Source: Ramazzottius varieornatus (Eukaryota > Tardigrada > Eutardigrada > Parachela > Ramazzottiidae). Taken from it: 64,000 nucleotides of DNA. The notes below the pieces were generated by a model. It ran no database searches. It saw nothing but the letters and a program-made list of their open reading frames with translations, and had not been told where the DNA came from. Numbering within the stretch: position 1 is the stretch's first letter; every line of letters begins with the position of its first letter. The position numbers and the translations under genes were made by a program. The stretch covers positions 5,014,629 through 5,078,628 of the forward strand of contig BDGG01000001.1 in NCBI GenBank assembly GCA_001949185.1, in the 5' to 3' direction. This document shows, one piece after another, positions 45,386-56,898 of the stretch.

Positions 45386-48300
45386 CTAATTTGCTAGGAC
45401 CTCGACACACAAGACAATCAAGGGCATATTACAAGGCACAGAAGACTGACCCAGCAGTTGACGACTCCAGAAAATATTGCTTCCTCCGTTATGACTAGAA
45501 CCCGTTACCGGCGTTGTCTTTCCCATTCCCTGCTTCAGTTGGACATTCCTTTGCGCTGGACCGCCGCTATGATGCGTCAAGAACGCCGCACGACCTCGTT
45601 TCAGTACTGCATCCGATGTCCAATCATTGCAAACTTCGTCCTGAACTCTCTTCCCTGTCACATCGGAACCATGCCATAAAGCTTTCGTCGGCCACCGATC
45701 GTCCAACATGACATCCTTTCCGTCGAAGGAATACAGTGCGCCAGTGCGGAGACCGTCGGTCTTAAGGCCATTGGTGTGGTCATGTAACCACGGGTCGTCC
45801 GTTAGAATACTGTCATCAAAAATACTGGCAAAGGAGGTAGCGAGAAGCTCGTCCTTGACGTTGACCACAGGGACTCCAGTACGGTGCCGTGCGTGAACGA
45901 TGGTGTCCAAGTCTTGGGTCTGACCGGCGAGTAAGGCACGGTAGGTACCTCGAAGACCAGTCCGACGACTTTCTTTGAAGCATGCAAAGTCAGCTCCCCG
46001 AATACCGCCCTGACTCCCGCTGAACGGCTCGTCGAGAGCGATGAGGTGCAGCTTCATGTGAGGGTTTGTCAGTGTCCAATGGTGGGAAGTACTCAGCGAT
46101 GAAGCTTCGGAACTGATAGATGGACCAGTGTGTGCCATGTGCGACGAACTTTTGTAGGTATCGTGCATCGTTGGGAGGTTTGACGTATCGGAAAACTCTA
46201 GTGGTGGCCCCATCTGTAAGAGCAACAACGGATTACTTGATGTTGATCATCTTTCCGATTTTTCTTCGAGAAACAAATCCCCCACATACGTTAATAGCTC
46301 TCCACCCAGTGCGGCTGCGGAGGAAGAGTTCATCTTCGGCCATCACATAAACGAGCGAACCCACTTTCGAAGAATAGGTGAGGCCTTTCAGCTCGTCTCG
46401 ACTTCGGATTATCCGTATCTGTAAATAATATTTGATATGGTGCTCAAAACGGTGCCATCCTCTTCACAGCTTGGGCTTTTTGATTCTCACCCCATAATAT
46501 TTCTGGTTCGCCAAGGCGTTGACTGGATGGACCGACGGTTGAGGGTAAGCCGGTGGTGGCAGCACGGTGGAGTGTGCTGGTGGCTGCAGCTGGTGGGTCT
46601 TAAGCTCGCTGTCGTTGGCCGACACATAGACTATTTGCCCCGGAGGTCCAGGAGGTCCCGGAGCTCCATCATCACCTCTCCTACCTGGTCGACCCTGCAA
46701 GACATTGCATTTAATCTGGCGAAATCTACATTGTTTGTTTTGCACGGTTGGTTGCACGAAGAGTTGCTTCGCCTACCGGAAAACCAGGCAGCCCATGCTC
46801 GCCTCTTGGACCGGGCATACCGGCTAGTCCTTGTTTTCCTGGAGGACCAATTGGACCCTGAAACCGCACATATGACTTTAGAGGTTTGGATATTTTAATT
46901 TGAGGAAGTTTGATTACGGTGCAGTGCTGGGCATCGGCTAGTGTGCCACAGGGCCGACTTTCCTTCTCATCGTTTTCTTCTTCCTTGTATTTATGCATGA
47001 AGACTTCAAACTTCTCCTCCAGAGTTTCGTCGGAACATCCGCAAGTATCGCTTTCCAGTAGCCCACTGCGGGCGGCTGTACTCCTTCCAGGTGGCGCTCG
47101 AGGTGTGACTTCACCTGGAGGTGGATGAGGTCGCAGTGGGGGAATGGGAGGGATACGAGGCTGAGCGGAAGTGGACTGAGGCTCTTGAGAAGAAGACATA
47201 TCTGTATCGTCAGGGTCGTCATCGTCCTCGGTGTAGTCACTGTTAGAAGACGCTTTGGTCGTGGGTGGGACATTCGACGGTGGTTGCTGCATCATGTAAT
47301 CGATCGATGATGTCCGGTGGTACGGTGGCGGTGGCGTGATAACAGGGGGCATCTCGGTCCAGTCGGGCCAGTCTTCATCCGTGTCTGACTGGGTTTGAGT
47401 AAGTGCTGCCGCCACGGCAGGCAGCCCAGATTGCTCGTCGATGGCTGTGTTATGAGAAGGGTTGGGAGTGGTGGTTGGGGTGTGGGCCTGGTTGTCGGTT
47501 GCATCGGTCAGGTCGCACATGCGTTCGGCGTCTTGTGGGTTCCGAGTGATTTTGAGTTCTTGGATGACACCTTTGAAGGGCGCTAGTAGGAGTGGTCCAG
47601 CTTGGCCAATGTACAGTGTGCTGGCGGGATCGAAGAGAACCGGGAAGAGGGCTTGGGATAGGGCGAAGCTGGCGTATAGGTGGCAGTTGAGGAAGACAGT
47701 CAAACTGGAATCTGAAAATTCCTAAGTGTGAAAAAAATTCCAAAACACCTCGTACTGTTTTTGAAAAAGTCTCTCACGGTTGAAACTCTTCTTCTTCTGC
47801 AAGACGAAGGAATGGAGCAAACTCTACATTTTGGGAATGCAGCAAACTCTACATTTTGCTTCTAGATTGGATTGATCAAACGTCATGATCTTGTCAGAAA
47901 ACTCGGACATCGGTTTGATGGTAGAGTGAAATCATACATGTGTGAAGATAATTGACGGTTGCATTGTGGTTCATTTTTGCCGAAAAATAGGGTAAAAAAA
48001 GCTCGGCAGGAGGTCGTACCAGTAAGTGCCAGCGCCAGACGAGTCCAATGCTGATGGGTGGTGGGTATATCAATATCCAGAAGTGCTTGAGAGGACACGT
48101 GACGATTGGAATCACTCCAGTATAAAGTGAGGTTCTGTCGCTGCTGTTCCCCGTGGGCCGCTCTTGCAGAGGAGCTCGGGTCGACACTTGAAGGATGGAT
48201 ACGAAGGCCAAACTGCACTACTGTGTCTAATGGGTTAACCCTGCATGACAATGCCTAGTCAAACCATAATATAATAATAGTTCTGCACAATCTTTAGCTG

Positions 48301-48652
48301 ACATTGAATGCGTAGGCGGTGATTGAATTTTGAACTTTGGGAAAAATTAAGTGCAATATTTGATGCGGGTATTTGAGCTGTGTAATCAGAGCGGATTAAG
48401 TTGGGGAAAATCGGTGGACGTACACGGCAAAGAGATATCCGCCCTGATCATCGTGGCCTTGGAAAGTGGTGATGATGGCCAGGTGCGAAGGATTGATGCG
48501 CATTTGGGGAAAGTACAGGATGTGCGGAAAGGCCAGATTTGTTAAGCCATTGAGCTGGAATGCCGGGAAACCATCCATCCCTTCTACCAGTTTTACGGCA
48601 TGCCCGTTGCTTTGGGAATGGACTGATTGCATCGCTTGAAGCAGGTCGATAT
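45386..48652 (-). CDS. Multiplexin (collagen XV/XVIII type) with endostatin; first exon not found
   Basis: Basement-membrane collagen. Exons: 48424-48652, 48020-48240, 46777-47711, 46491-46694, 46290-46418 and 46213-45386 (possibly further split). Domain order: thrombospondin-type laminin-G N-domain (FPAFQLNGLTNLAFP ... VQFGLRIHP ... VFLNCHLYASFALSQALF ... LKITRNPQDAERMCD), a roughly 220-residue acidic Pro/Thr/Ser linker, a Cys pair (CGC), a short collagen helix (GPIGPPGKQGLAGMPGPRGE, onward to GPPGQ, about 16 triplets), the trimerisation domain (YSSKVGSLVYVMAEDELFLR), a hinge and endostatin (GGIRGADFACF, IVHARHRTGVPVVNVKDELL, ALYSFDGKDVMLDDRWPTKA, WHGSD, C-terminal PLIVLCVE). Endostatin has an extra insert before SRQLLGQS. 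The signal-peptide exon must lie upstream of 48652. The collagen helix is strikingly short for this family. Confidence 0.88.
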
Positions 48653-51600
48653 CTGCAAAGTCCGAAGACGACTTTCGTATTAATATAAACTTCTTTTAGA
48701 AAGTAAAACTGGACTAGGGCGTCGGCTCATGTCCAGTGGCTTTGTCGGTGGCCCAAGTCTTGAATTGCTCGAGATTACTTGATTCAGGTTATCTTGAAGA
48801 AATTCGATGTTAACTGAAACTGGAAAATTTGATAAGGGGATAATTTGAGGTTTGGTAAAAATTAATTTGCTGCACGACGAATGTTCGAAGAATGACAAGA
48901 ATGTCGATCGGCGTGCGGATATTATCAATTAAGGGGAAACTGACCATGTGCCGCTTTCACGCTTGACCACAGTCCGCCGATCATCAGCTGTAATAAGAGA
49001 CTGAGCGTCATAAAGCTGATGCGTATCAGCTGACAGCGGATAATTAATAGATCCATTTTGCGCCGCTTCCATTCATCAATAAACTGTAAACATCCACCGC
49101 CGTCTGTCCATCATCAAAACCACCAGCAACGACAACAGAATCAGTTCATCCCGAACTGTCTATAAAATTGCCGAATATCGATCCTCACAACAATTATAAA
49201 AAGGAAGAATCGGTCGAACCGAAAATGCGCGGCTGAATGAAAATGAGATGAGGCAAAACACGGCGTTGCTTTGCATGCAACACGGAAGTTACAGATCAAG
49301 CTCGACGTTGGGAACTGGAAGGACACTTTTTCGGGAAAAAATGAGTGGAGATGGAGAGGGAGTCAAAGTCAAAAGTGACTATTGGTTAAAAAACCGCGGA
49401 TTAGGTTATGGATGATTGTTACGGCGCTTTGACACAGTAGCCGCTGAAGGAGTCAGTCAGTTAAGCATGCAGTATGTAAAGTGGCGGTTGGGATCAGGCA
49501 TCAAAGTTATCTCTAAGTATTTGGAGGATGTATTAGGATGGACTGGCAGATGACAGGCGCGATGGACAAGCAGTTATCCTTTGCGGTAGTTAAAAATCCG
49601 CAAGCCACACACGATCGATAGGTTGTTGCAATCGATATAGCCGTACTCACAATGAACGCTCTGACTTAATTTAGCTAACAACCATAACTCAAACAATCAT
49701 TCTTTGTCAAGCGCCCTTTCAACCCGCCACAATCGGGGAGTATTTCCCGATGACGCCATCGTGCAAGCTGTGTTAAATGCATAGCTTCATCCAACACGAT
49801 TCAAGTAAACATGACCGCAATCCATAAAATAACGGAGGGAAAAGAACTTCGGCCGGCGCTGAACAAATTTGTTGTGGCAATATTATATCAAGTGGAAAAT
49901 TGAGCCAAAGCCAGTTTTCTTTAATAACCGTTCATTTGGACATAATATGATCAAGTAATGCTGATAAAGGATAACATTATCGAGCTAGCCCGAACTGAAG
50001 AAGCGCTTGAGGGGAAAATTGTTCGTGGGCGTTGTGAATGTGGTCAAGGCAATGGTGGAAACATGGACATGAAGAAGATAATGAAGGTGCAGAAAGTATC
50101 ACTCGAATCGAGGAACGAATAGTGAATGGATGGAGGCAAAAATGGAATATTAATGAGAGTGGACGTGTGGACTGATAATTGGGCCGTCTTCTTTATGTGC
50201 ATGTTCCTCTACTGACGGACACTCGAACAATGGGAAATGAGGAAAGGAAGCTGAACCCTGTCACTTAGTCAACCTTTACGGACGTCTCGTAACAGCTGCT
50301 GGTTCAGTAGCACTACTTTCGTTCCTTGTAGCTGTAGATACGGAAATGGCCAGGTACATTTTGGACCTATTGTCTGCCATTGTGTGAGGGTTCATGGGAA
50401 GACGGGCAGACAGTGTGAAGATGGACATGTAGGGACAATGCAAGGCCTCTTTGTCCGACGTGAGCCGTTGCATGCTTTGCTGGGGGTATTATGTTCGTAT
50501 CGTTGCGCAGAAAATTAATACTTAAACATGGCCAATTATCGCACGCTTGCTTACATATCCCCCTCTTGACATTCTTCAGACGCTCTCTAGAAAAAGTTTT
50601 CGAGTGGCGTTCCGTTAAGCCGAAACCACAACAGAAAACCTACGGTAAACTACCGGAACAACCGACGTGTAAACCGCAACGCCCGTAGGCAATGAGTTGA
50701 ACCAGATCGTTTTCCCAAGTAGCGCATACATCCAGCTAGTCACAATGGAAACGCGCGCCATTTCAGATGACGATCTGGTCCCAATCGTCCCAACCATGAA
50801 AGCCAAACTGAGCGAACGAAGCTCAGTTCGTTTTGTACTAAAAATGGGAGATTCGAGGAACAGATTAGAAAGTCTCCTTATGAAATAAGAAAGCAAACCA
50901 GCGAAGCAGAAAGTGTAGAAGGAAATGGGACAAAATTTTTCTTAGTGGGGGATCTTGGGGGGAATCGTGGAATGCAATCAGCAGTTGATGGGATTAGTGC
51001 GTGTATTTGATTGTACTGTGGGATGTTATGTTTTGTACTGTATGGTAGAAACATGGGTTATGTTAAGCAGGAGTAGCTTAGAGCTGTCAAAGATGCTCGC
51101 AGGCAAATTTGTCAGGAGCACTGAATGGGGTGTATAGTAGTTCTCCGTGGAGCCATTCTCGATAAGGCTCTTCAGAAGAATAAATATGTATGAACATGAC
51201 GGATGGATCGATGGCTTACTTGTTCATCTAGCCGCAATCTCAAGGGCCGGATGCAGATGCCCATCGAGTGCGCTACTAGAGCTGAAGGATTGCAGAAGGG
51301 AAGATGCATGTCGCGAAGACGAAGTCAAGCGTTGTAAAGTCTCTAAAGCGCTGCGCCGTCATTTGCGGTCCAGTTGGATCCCAGCACTGTCATACATTCT
51401 TCCTTATGTGTCCGGTTGAGCGAGTCGCCAAGCGTGCTGTGTGGTCTGGTCGTAAGAGGTAATTAAGCGCTTGACGAAGTTGATGGTTATGCCCACCAAC
51501 ATGGCGGGGAAGTGGAAACTGGGCCCGCGCTTAAATACATACACAAGGCTATTAATTCCTAAATTGTTTTGGGACCGGAGGGAGCCTCCGGGGTCCTTGT

Positions 51601-52074
51601 ATCCAATTACGTCAAATTGTGCAAGAGAGACATGGTGCCAGATGCAAGGGCCAAGGCGAAGAGGACTGGCTTCAACTTCGGTAGTTAAATCGCTTTTGAC
51701 AGCAACGATTAGGCCTGTGATCGAGCTGGCCATCGCTTCCTGGAAGTTTGGAACAGCGCTCTGGGAAGCAGCGTTAAAGCATGGATTCCAGCTGATACTG
51801 ACTTATGACACTCGAAGTGCTCGTTTGTGTAAGATCCCTTCTACTATGAAAAGAATGACCTGCAGGTACTCTGGTTCGTTGCCTTGATGAAGAACTTGTG
51901 AAAGTATGTTGGCCTTTGTACTGATGGCTCCTTTCAGGAGTAGCTTGTAAGTGCCGTTTGCTCGGCAACGTCAGGCTCCAAATGCGGAGAGACACCAACC
52001 AAGCTTTTTGCACGTGTAAGATATTCTAAAGTTTCAAAGTTTGAAAATCGAGTGAGGCAAATCTGACCATAAAA
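48653..52074. other. No gene recognised; one short repeat copy
   Basis: The missing signal-peptide exon of the multiplexin may be here but none was identified. Open frames at 50615-50896 (minus), 51404-51733 (minus) and 51471-51887 (plus) show no family motif. Confidence 0.4.
50700..50781. repeat. Short inverted-repeat element related to the one in TFAP4 intron 4
   Basis: Begins accagatcgttttcccaagt and ends gatgacgatctggt; the start shares cagatcg-n-ttcccaagt-ggcg-like sequence with 27051-27125. Confidence 0.5.
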
Positions 52075-55000
52075 ATGTCGGCGGCAGCGGCGGAGGGCGT
52101 ACCGGAAGGACAATTTGGGGCAGGAGACGATTTCACGCCAGATGGCACTGTGTTGCTTACTATGACCCGCGCGATTGGCTTCAATGGTATGGTGGCGCCA
52201 CTGTTTCTTGTTCGTTCTTCTATTTTATTATGGTACTTTGGGACTGATGTAAATTTAATTATCAGGGAATGTTCACGATGGTTTGAGGGTTCACCACGAT
52301 GGACAGCACATCGTCTATCCTATGGGCAGTGCCTTGATCGTGGCCAACATCCGGACGCATAAGCAAGTTATCATGTCGGGTCACAGTAATACCATCACCT
52401 GTGTTGAGATATCCCCTTCCGGACGTTATCTGGCCTCTGGACAAGCTAACCACATGGGCTTTAAGGCCAACGTGTGTATTTGGGATTTTGAGGAAAGGAA
52501 ACTGATCGGTCGGCATGCCTTGCACAAAGTCAAGGTGGAAGCTGCTGTGCATTCGTTTAATGAGAAATATGTCGTGTCGATGGGCGGACAGGACGATGGA
52601 AGGTTCGCCGTCTGGTGACCTATTTCCGCTCCTTGAGGTTGTCTGGCCATTTGTCCTAATTGTTTTCTTGCACCTAGTGTAGTAATATACGACATGAATG
52701 CGCGGAGACCTCTCTGCGGTTTACAAGTACCTCGGACAGTTCAAGGCGTTACCAACAAGTTTGTGGCGCTGAATAAACGCGATGATGTCTTCCTCGCCCT
52801 TGGAAAGTGAGCATGGTCCGAAGTCAACAGTGTCACCATTCGGAGTCTTACGATTTTCGCTGGTTATAGTGGAATTATCCGGGTGTGGGAATTTCGAGCC
52901 GAAGAAAACCGTCTGGCCTATCGAAATTGCTGCTTGGGGATCGTTCACCGACAGATTGAATGTGTCAAGGTGGGGTTGATTTACCGTTTCAGTCGTGTCT
53001 GAATGGTTTTCGAAGGCTGTCTGATGAATTATTTTCTGAAGGTTGATGCGGACGATCGGTTTGTATACTACGGTACAAGAAGCGGCGATATCACCCAGGT
53101 CGAGTTGGACGTTAATCAAGCCGGCGACGTCACTCCACGTTTCATCGACAGCATTGGTCGGTTTCTAAAGACGGAAAAGCAACAGAAGAACGAGTCCTCT
53201 TGGTTCGGACACGGTATCTGTTTTTCTCTTTTAATAGAAAATGGTGTGTAGTCAGTTTCAGGGCTGCCTCAACCGCTCTCAAACCACTTTCTTCTTCAGG
53301 TGTGACTGCCCTGTTTTTACCGACCGATCAGAAGGATACCATGTTCATCGGAACGGGAAATGGATGCGTTTATGAAGTGCGTAAGATGATGGTGCCCGTC
53401 AAGGATCCCATCCGAAGCCGCCACGGTGTAACGCGCTCCTCGCCGAGATCGCGTACCGTTCTCGATCCGATCAGGTGAGACTACAGTTCGCGTAAAGTTT
53501 GCGCCGCTGGCTTTGAATTACGCATTTTGTTTAACAGGAAAGCACAACTTTCCGGGGAAATCACCACCATTTACCCAGCACTGCATCAGAAGTCGGTAAG
53601 TCATTTCGGCCAACTGTGCTGACCGAAGACGTTTCCCTTATGTGTCGTATAGGTTTATGTGGGAACTTCCGTGTCGAGTATCCATCGCTTCGATTCGGAT
53701 AACTGGGCACGGTACGAGCTAATATTCACCACGAACCACGGATCGGTCTTCGGAGTGAATTTTCCCCAGTAGGTCCATCGCTCTGCATCGTAGCGTGTTT
53801 TCTTTCGACGGTATCCCTTATCCACACAATCGTTTTATTTGCAGAGATTTTTCCGGCGTTTTCGCGACAGCTGGACAAGACTACGTGCGACTGTGGTCAG
53901 CTGTCGACGGTCGGGAAATGCTAAGGTTGCAGGTTGCCAACATGGTTTGCACTGTTGTGGACTTCATGCGAGACGGACACAGTATTATCTCTGGTAAGTG
54001 ACCGATTTGTAAACACGTTACGGTCGAGTAGAAGTGGAAGTTGTAAGAGATCAGAAGCAAGTACTGTTTGCAGCCTGGAGTGATGGGAAGATCCGGGCGT
54101 TTAGTCCAGAAAGTGGTCGCCTGCTGTACGAGATCAATGATGCTCATCCCAAAGCGGTAACGGCCATGGCTACCACCGGAGACTGCACACGCATCGTCAC
54201 CGGTGGCAAAGAGGGCCAAGTTCGAGTCTGGATCGTCAGTCCATCGTAGGTTCACTTGAAAGCGTATGCGTGTGGGTTGCCTCACGTACTGTAGGCAACC
54301 TGCTGTAAATTTGACGATTGAGTTAACCGTAGAAAAGTGTTCTGAGTGAAATTGTACTCTTGAAGTTTGACATGCAGCCTAGAAAGCAATATTTAGTATT
54401 GTGCCGGTTTTCAGTAATGGGATAAGGCTTGTCCGACCATGCTTCTTCTTTTCATCAGAGGCCACAAAATGCTGAACTCCATGCACGACCACAAAGGCCT
54501 AGTCTCCTGTATCCGCATGAATCACGACAGTTCGAAGTGCGTCAGCTCGAGCGAAGACGGGACCTGCGTCATATGGGACCTTGAGTAATAGTCACTTTCT
54601 TCGGTCTGTATGTCGATCACCAAGACCCAATGTAACCACATACTTGCAGGCGTTACACCCGGTTCCAGATGGTCTTTGCCAATACGCTCTTCAAGTGCGT
54701 GGTCTTCCACCCCCTGGGTTGCCAGATCCTGACCAGTGGCACCGATCGTCGGATAGAGTACTGGGAAGCTTTCAACGGACAATCCTGTCGCCACATCTAT
54801 GGTTCACAGGAAGGTGCCATCAACGCTCTCGACATCACCGATGATGGAAAATATTTCGTGACTGGTGGAGATGAAAGAATAGTCAAGATCTGGCGGTACC
54901 ACGACGGTCGGCTGGTGGCAGTCGGCAGAGGCCACAGTGGAACCATTACTAACTTGAGAATATCGCCGGACAGGAAAACCATCTGTAGTGTCAGCATAGA

Positions 55001-55076
55001 TGGCGCTGTCTTACAGTGGGACCTCACCGTGTTGATTGCTCGCGATGCGCCAAATGTCCCTGAGACCATTACGTAA
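52075..55076 (+). CDS. CFAP52: Cilia- and flagella-associated protein 52 (WDR16)
   Basis: WD-repeat microtubule inner protein of ciliary doublets. Twelve exons in phase: 52075-52186, 52266-52602, 52678-52806, 52870-52969, 53042-53213, 53300-53474, 53538-53595, 53653-53768, 53845-53993, 54074-54245, 54459-54584 and 54650-55076. The product (about 630 residues, normal for the family) aligns throughout by eye: AIGFNG, VYP-MG start, SGRYLASGQANHMGFKANV, GNGIIRVWE, ANMVCTVVDFMRDGHSIISA, WSDGKIRAFSPESGRLLYEI, VTGGKEGQVRVW, DGTCVIWDLE, LTSGTDRRIEYWEAFNG, VTGGDERIVKIW and GHSGTITNLRISPDRK. Two beta-propellers of WD repeats are expected. No defect is seen. Together with PACRG it marks axonemal function, probably in sperm. 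Confidence 0.96.
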
Positions 55077-56024
55077 CAAAAAAACGACCCGCAAAAAAGG
55101 GGCATCCATTAGCAGAACGGAGCGTTATTCCTTTCGTTTACCTCTGGAGTTTGGTGAGACAGCTTTTTGTGATGTAAGCCTGTTCGAGTCGTTGACGAAG
55201 CGCCACTTTTCAACGTTTGTGGTGTGCCTGTGTTAGGACGCTACAGATAATACTGTAAAAGCTCGGAAACCAACTTTTGCGCCTTCTGACGCAGCATAGG
55301 TGCGTGTTGAAGCTGAGGAAGCGTTTTCTCTGTTCCAGAGTATCCACTCTAAAATCAAGCAGGCAATAACAGCCAATACTAATCATCTTATTGATCCCTA
55401 AATCCTAGTGAGGTTACATTCTCCCTGTGACGTGGGCCTTTACAATGACTCTCACCTGTCACATTGTTAGCCAGGTACACATCTTCATGACTTTTAATTT
55501 GATCGATGGGTCCGGACAACCATAAAGACAAGTGATTGCTCCGACCTCATGTCGCACCTGGGGCTGTCATCGATATCCCTTTCATCTGCTAATCAGTGGA
55601 TTGATATGATTGGTCCTGTGACAGCCATTTCCATATCCGGTGCACAGATGGGAAATAAAAAATAAGTGTTGTTGTATCAGTTAGAATATCATCGTTATCC
55701 TCATGGAACAACATTTTACAGCAGCAGCAGCTAGCAGGTGCGAGAAGAAAAGGTTTCGTACGGTACGTTACGCGTAAAGTCTAAAATCCACCTGTCATGT
55801 GTAGAGTTTCTCAAAAGATACTAGGAAGCAGTTGTGAAGTCGGCCCACATCTCGGTTACACCAGCCTATATGTCTAACTAAGGAATATTGTGGTAGGTTT
55901 AGGGTCGCACGTCTGGCAGGCCAGCTGGGTCAAGAAACCAAATCAACATAATCTTGCATCGTGCGAAAGGTCATTCGGCTTTTGGATCTGGGAGGCTGGA
56001 GACTGTGAAGATAGGGAAGTCAAG
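55077..56024. other. Convergent 3' region of CFAP52 and the neuropeptide gene
   Basis: No gene recognised; presumably both 3' untranslated regions. Confidence 0.5.
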
Positions 56025-56898
56025 TTAGGCGCCACGGAAGCGGAAGTTCATCGGACCACGCTTTTCTTCGGCTTCTCTTAAACCTACAAAATTCGTGCGT
56101 TAGAGGTAACGAAAAAAACGGCGTTCGATGGGGAAGATGGCTGATACTCGTATGTGGGTGAGGTCACTCACTATTCATTTGATCGTAATAAGCATCCCAC
56201 TGATCTTTCTTGCCCCGCATGCCGAAGAAGCCGCTTGACGACGGCGCTCGTTTGGCTCCTCGGAAGCGGAAGTTATAAGGACTACGCTTGGGCCGCGCCC
56301 CTGACGAGAGGGAGACTTCTGAACTGGTGGCATCCGGCATCGTAATTTTCGCTGTCGACACCGACGGCTGCAATCAAACGCCCCGTTTCAACAACCGCTC
56401 CTTGAAATTACTCATCGGCGGAAATCTTCAGTTCAAAAAGTAGCCAAGCCTTTTCTAGAGCTGTGTAATTAATGGGAGAACCCCGTGTAGAAATACCTCA
56501 TCGCCAGCGAATCGTTTGGCTCCTCGAAATCGGAAATTCATTGGTCCTCTCTTCTCTCGTTCATCCTCCGAACTTCCATATATAAACTGATTTTCCATCT
56601 CTTCCTGAAAAAAATGATTACTTTTGATTAAACATGCCGAAAAAAACAGGTTCGTGTCTACAAAGGTAACAACAAGCTGGTGATTACTCTTGATGAAACA
56701 TGCCGGAAAAAAGTTCGTGTTTACAAAGGTAACAGCGAGCTGATGACTTTTAACAGGAGGCAGAAAACAACTTACGTGTTCAATCTCCCGTAAAGCTTCT
56801 TTCAGGGCTTCCCAACTGACAGGTCGCTGGCCGCCCACCTCATGCATTATGATAATGGCAATGATTAGGCAGCACCACTGCACGCTGCGGAGGAACAT
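56025..56898 (-). CDS. Neuropeptide precursor: tachykinin-related peptide plus NFRFRGA peptides
   Basis: Four exons: 56776-56898, 56497-56604, 56168-56367, 56025-56076, joined in phases 0, 0 and 2. The start MFLRSVQWCCLIIAIIIMHE is a signal peptide. KR or EKR sites then release GPMNFRFRGA (twice, the second ending at the stop codon), SPYNFRFRGA and APSSSGFFGMRG followed by KK. The last has Gly before the dibasic site, so the mature form is APSSSGFFGMR-amide, which fits the FxGxR-amide consensus of protostome tachykinin-related peptides acting on tachykinin GPCRs. The FRFRGA peptides end in Ala, not Gly, so would not be amidated by the usual route. An in-frame ATG at 56931 could extend the N-terminus, but 56898 puts the hydrophobic core where expected. 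Intron 1 holds a tandem duplication. Confidence 0.82.
56629..56752. repeat. Direct tandem duplication in intron 1 of the neuropeptide gene
   Basis: Two diverged units of about 60 bases, each with aaacatgccg, gttcgtgt-tacaaaggtaac and gagctg/aagctg, lie head to tail. Confidence 0.75.

Noticed and set aside
52719..52739. A 21-base intron in CFAP52 (GT...AG)
   Set aside because: The sequence reads through in frame (CGLQVPRTVQ) and matches the family length without an intron.
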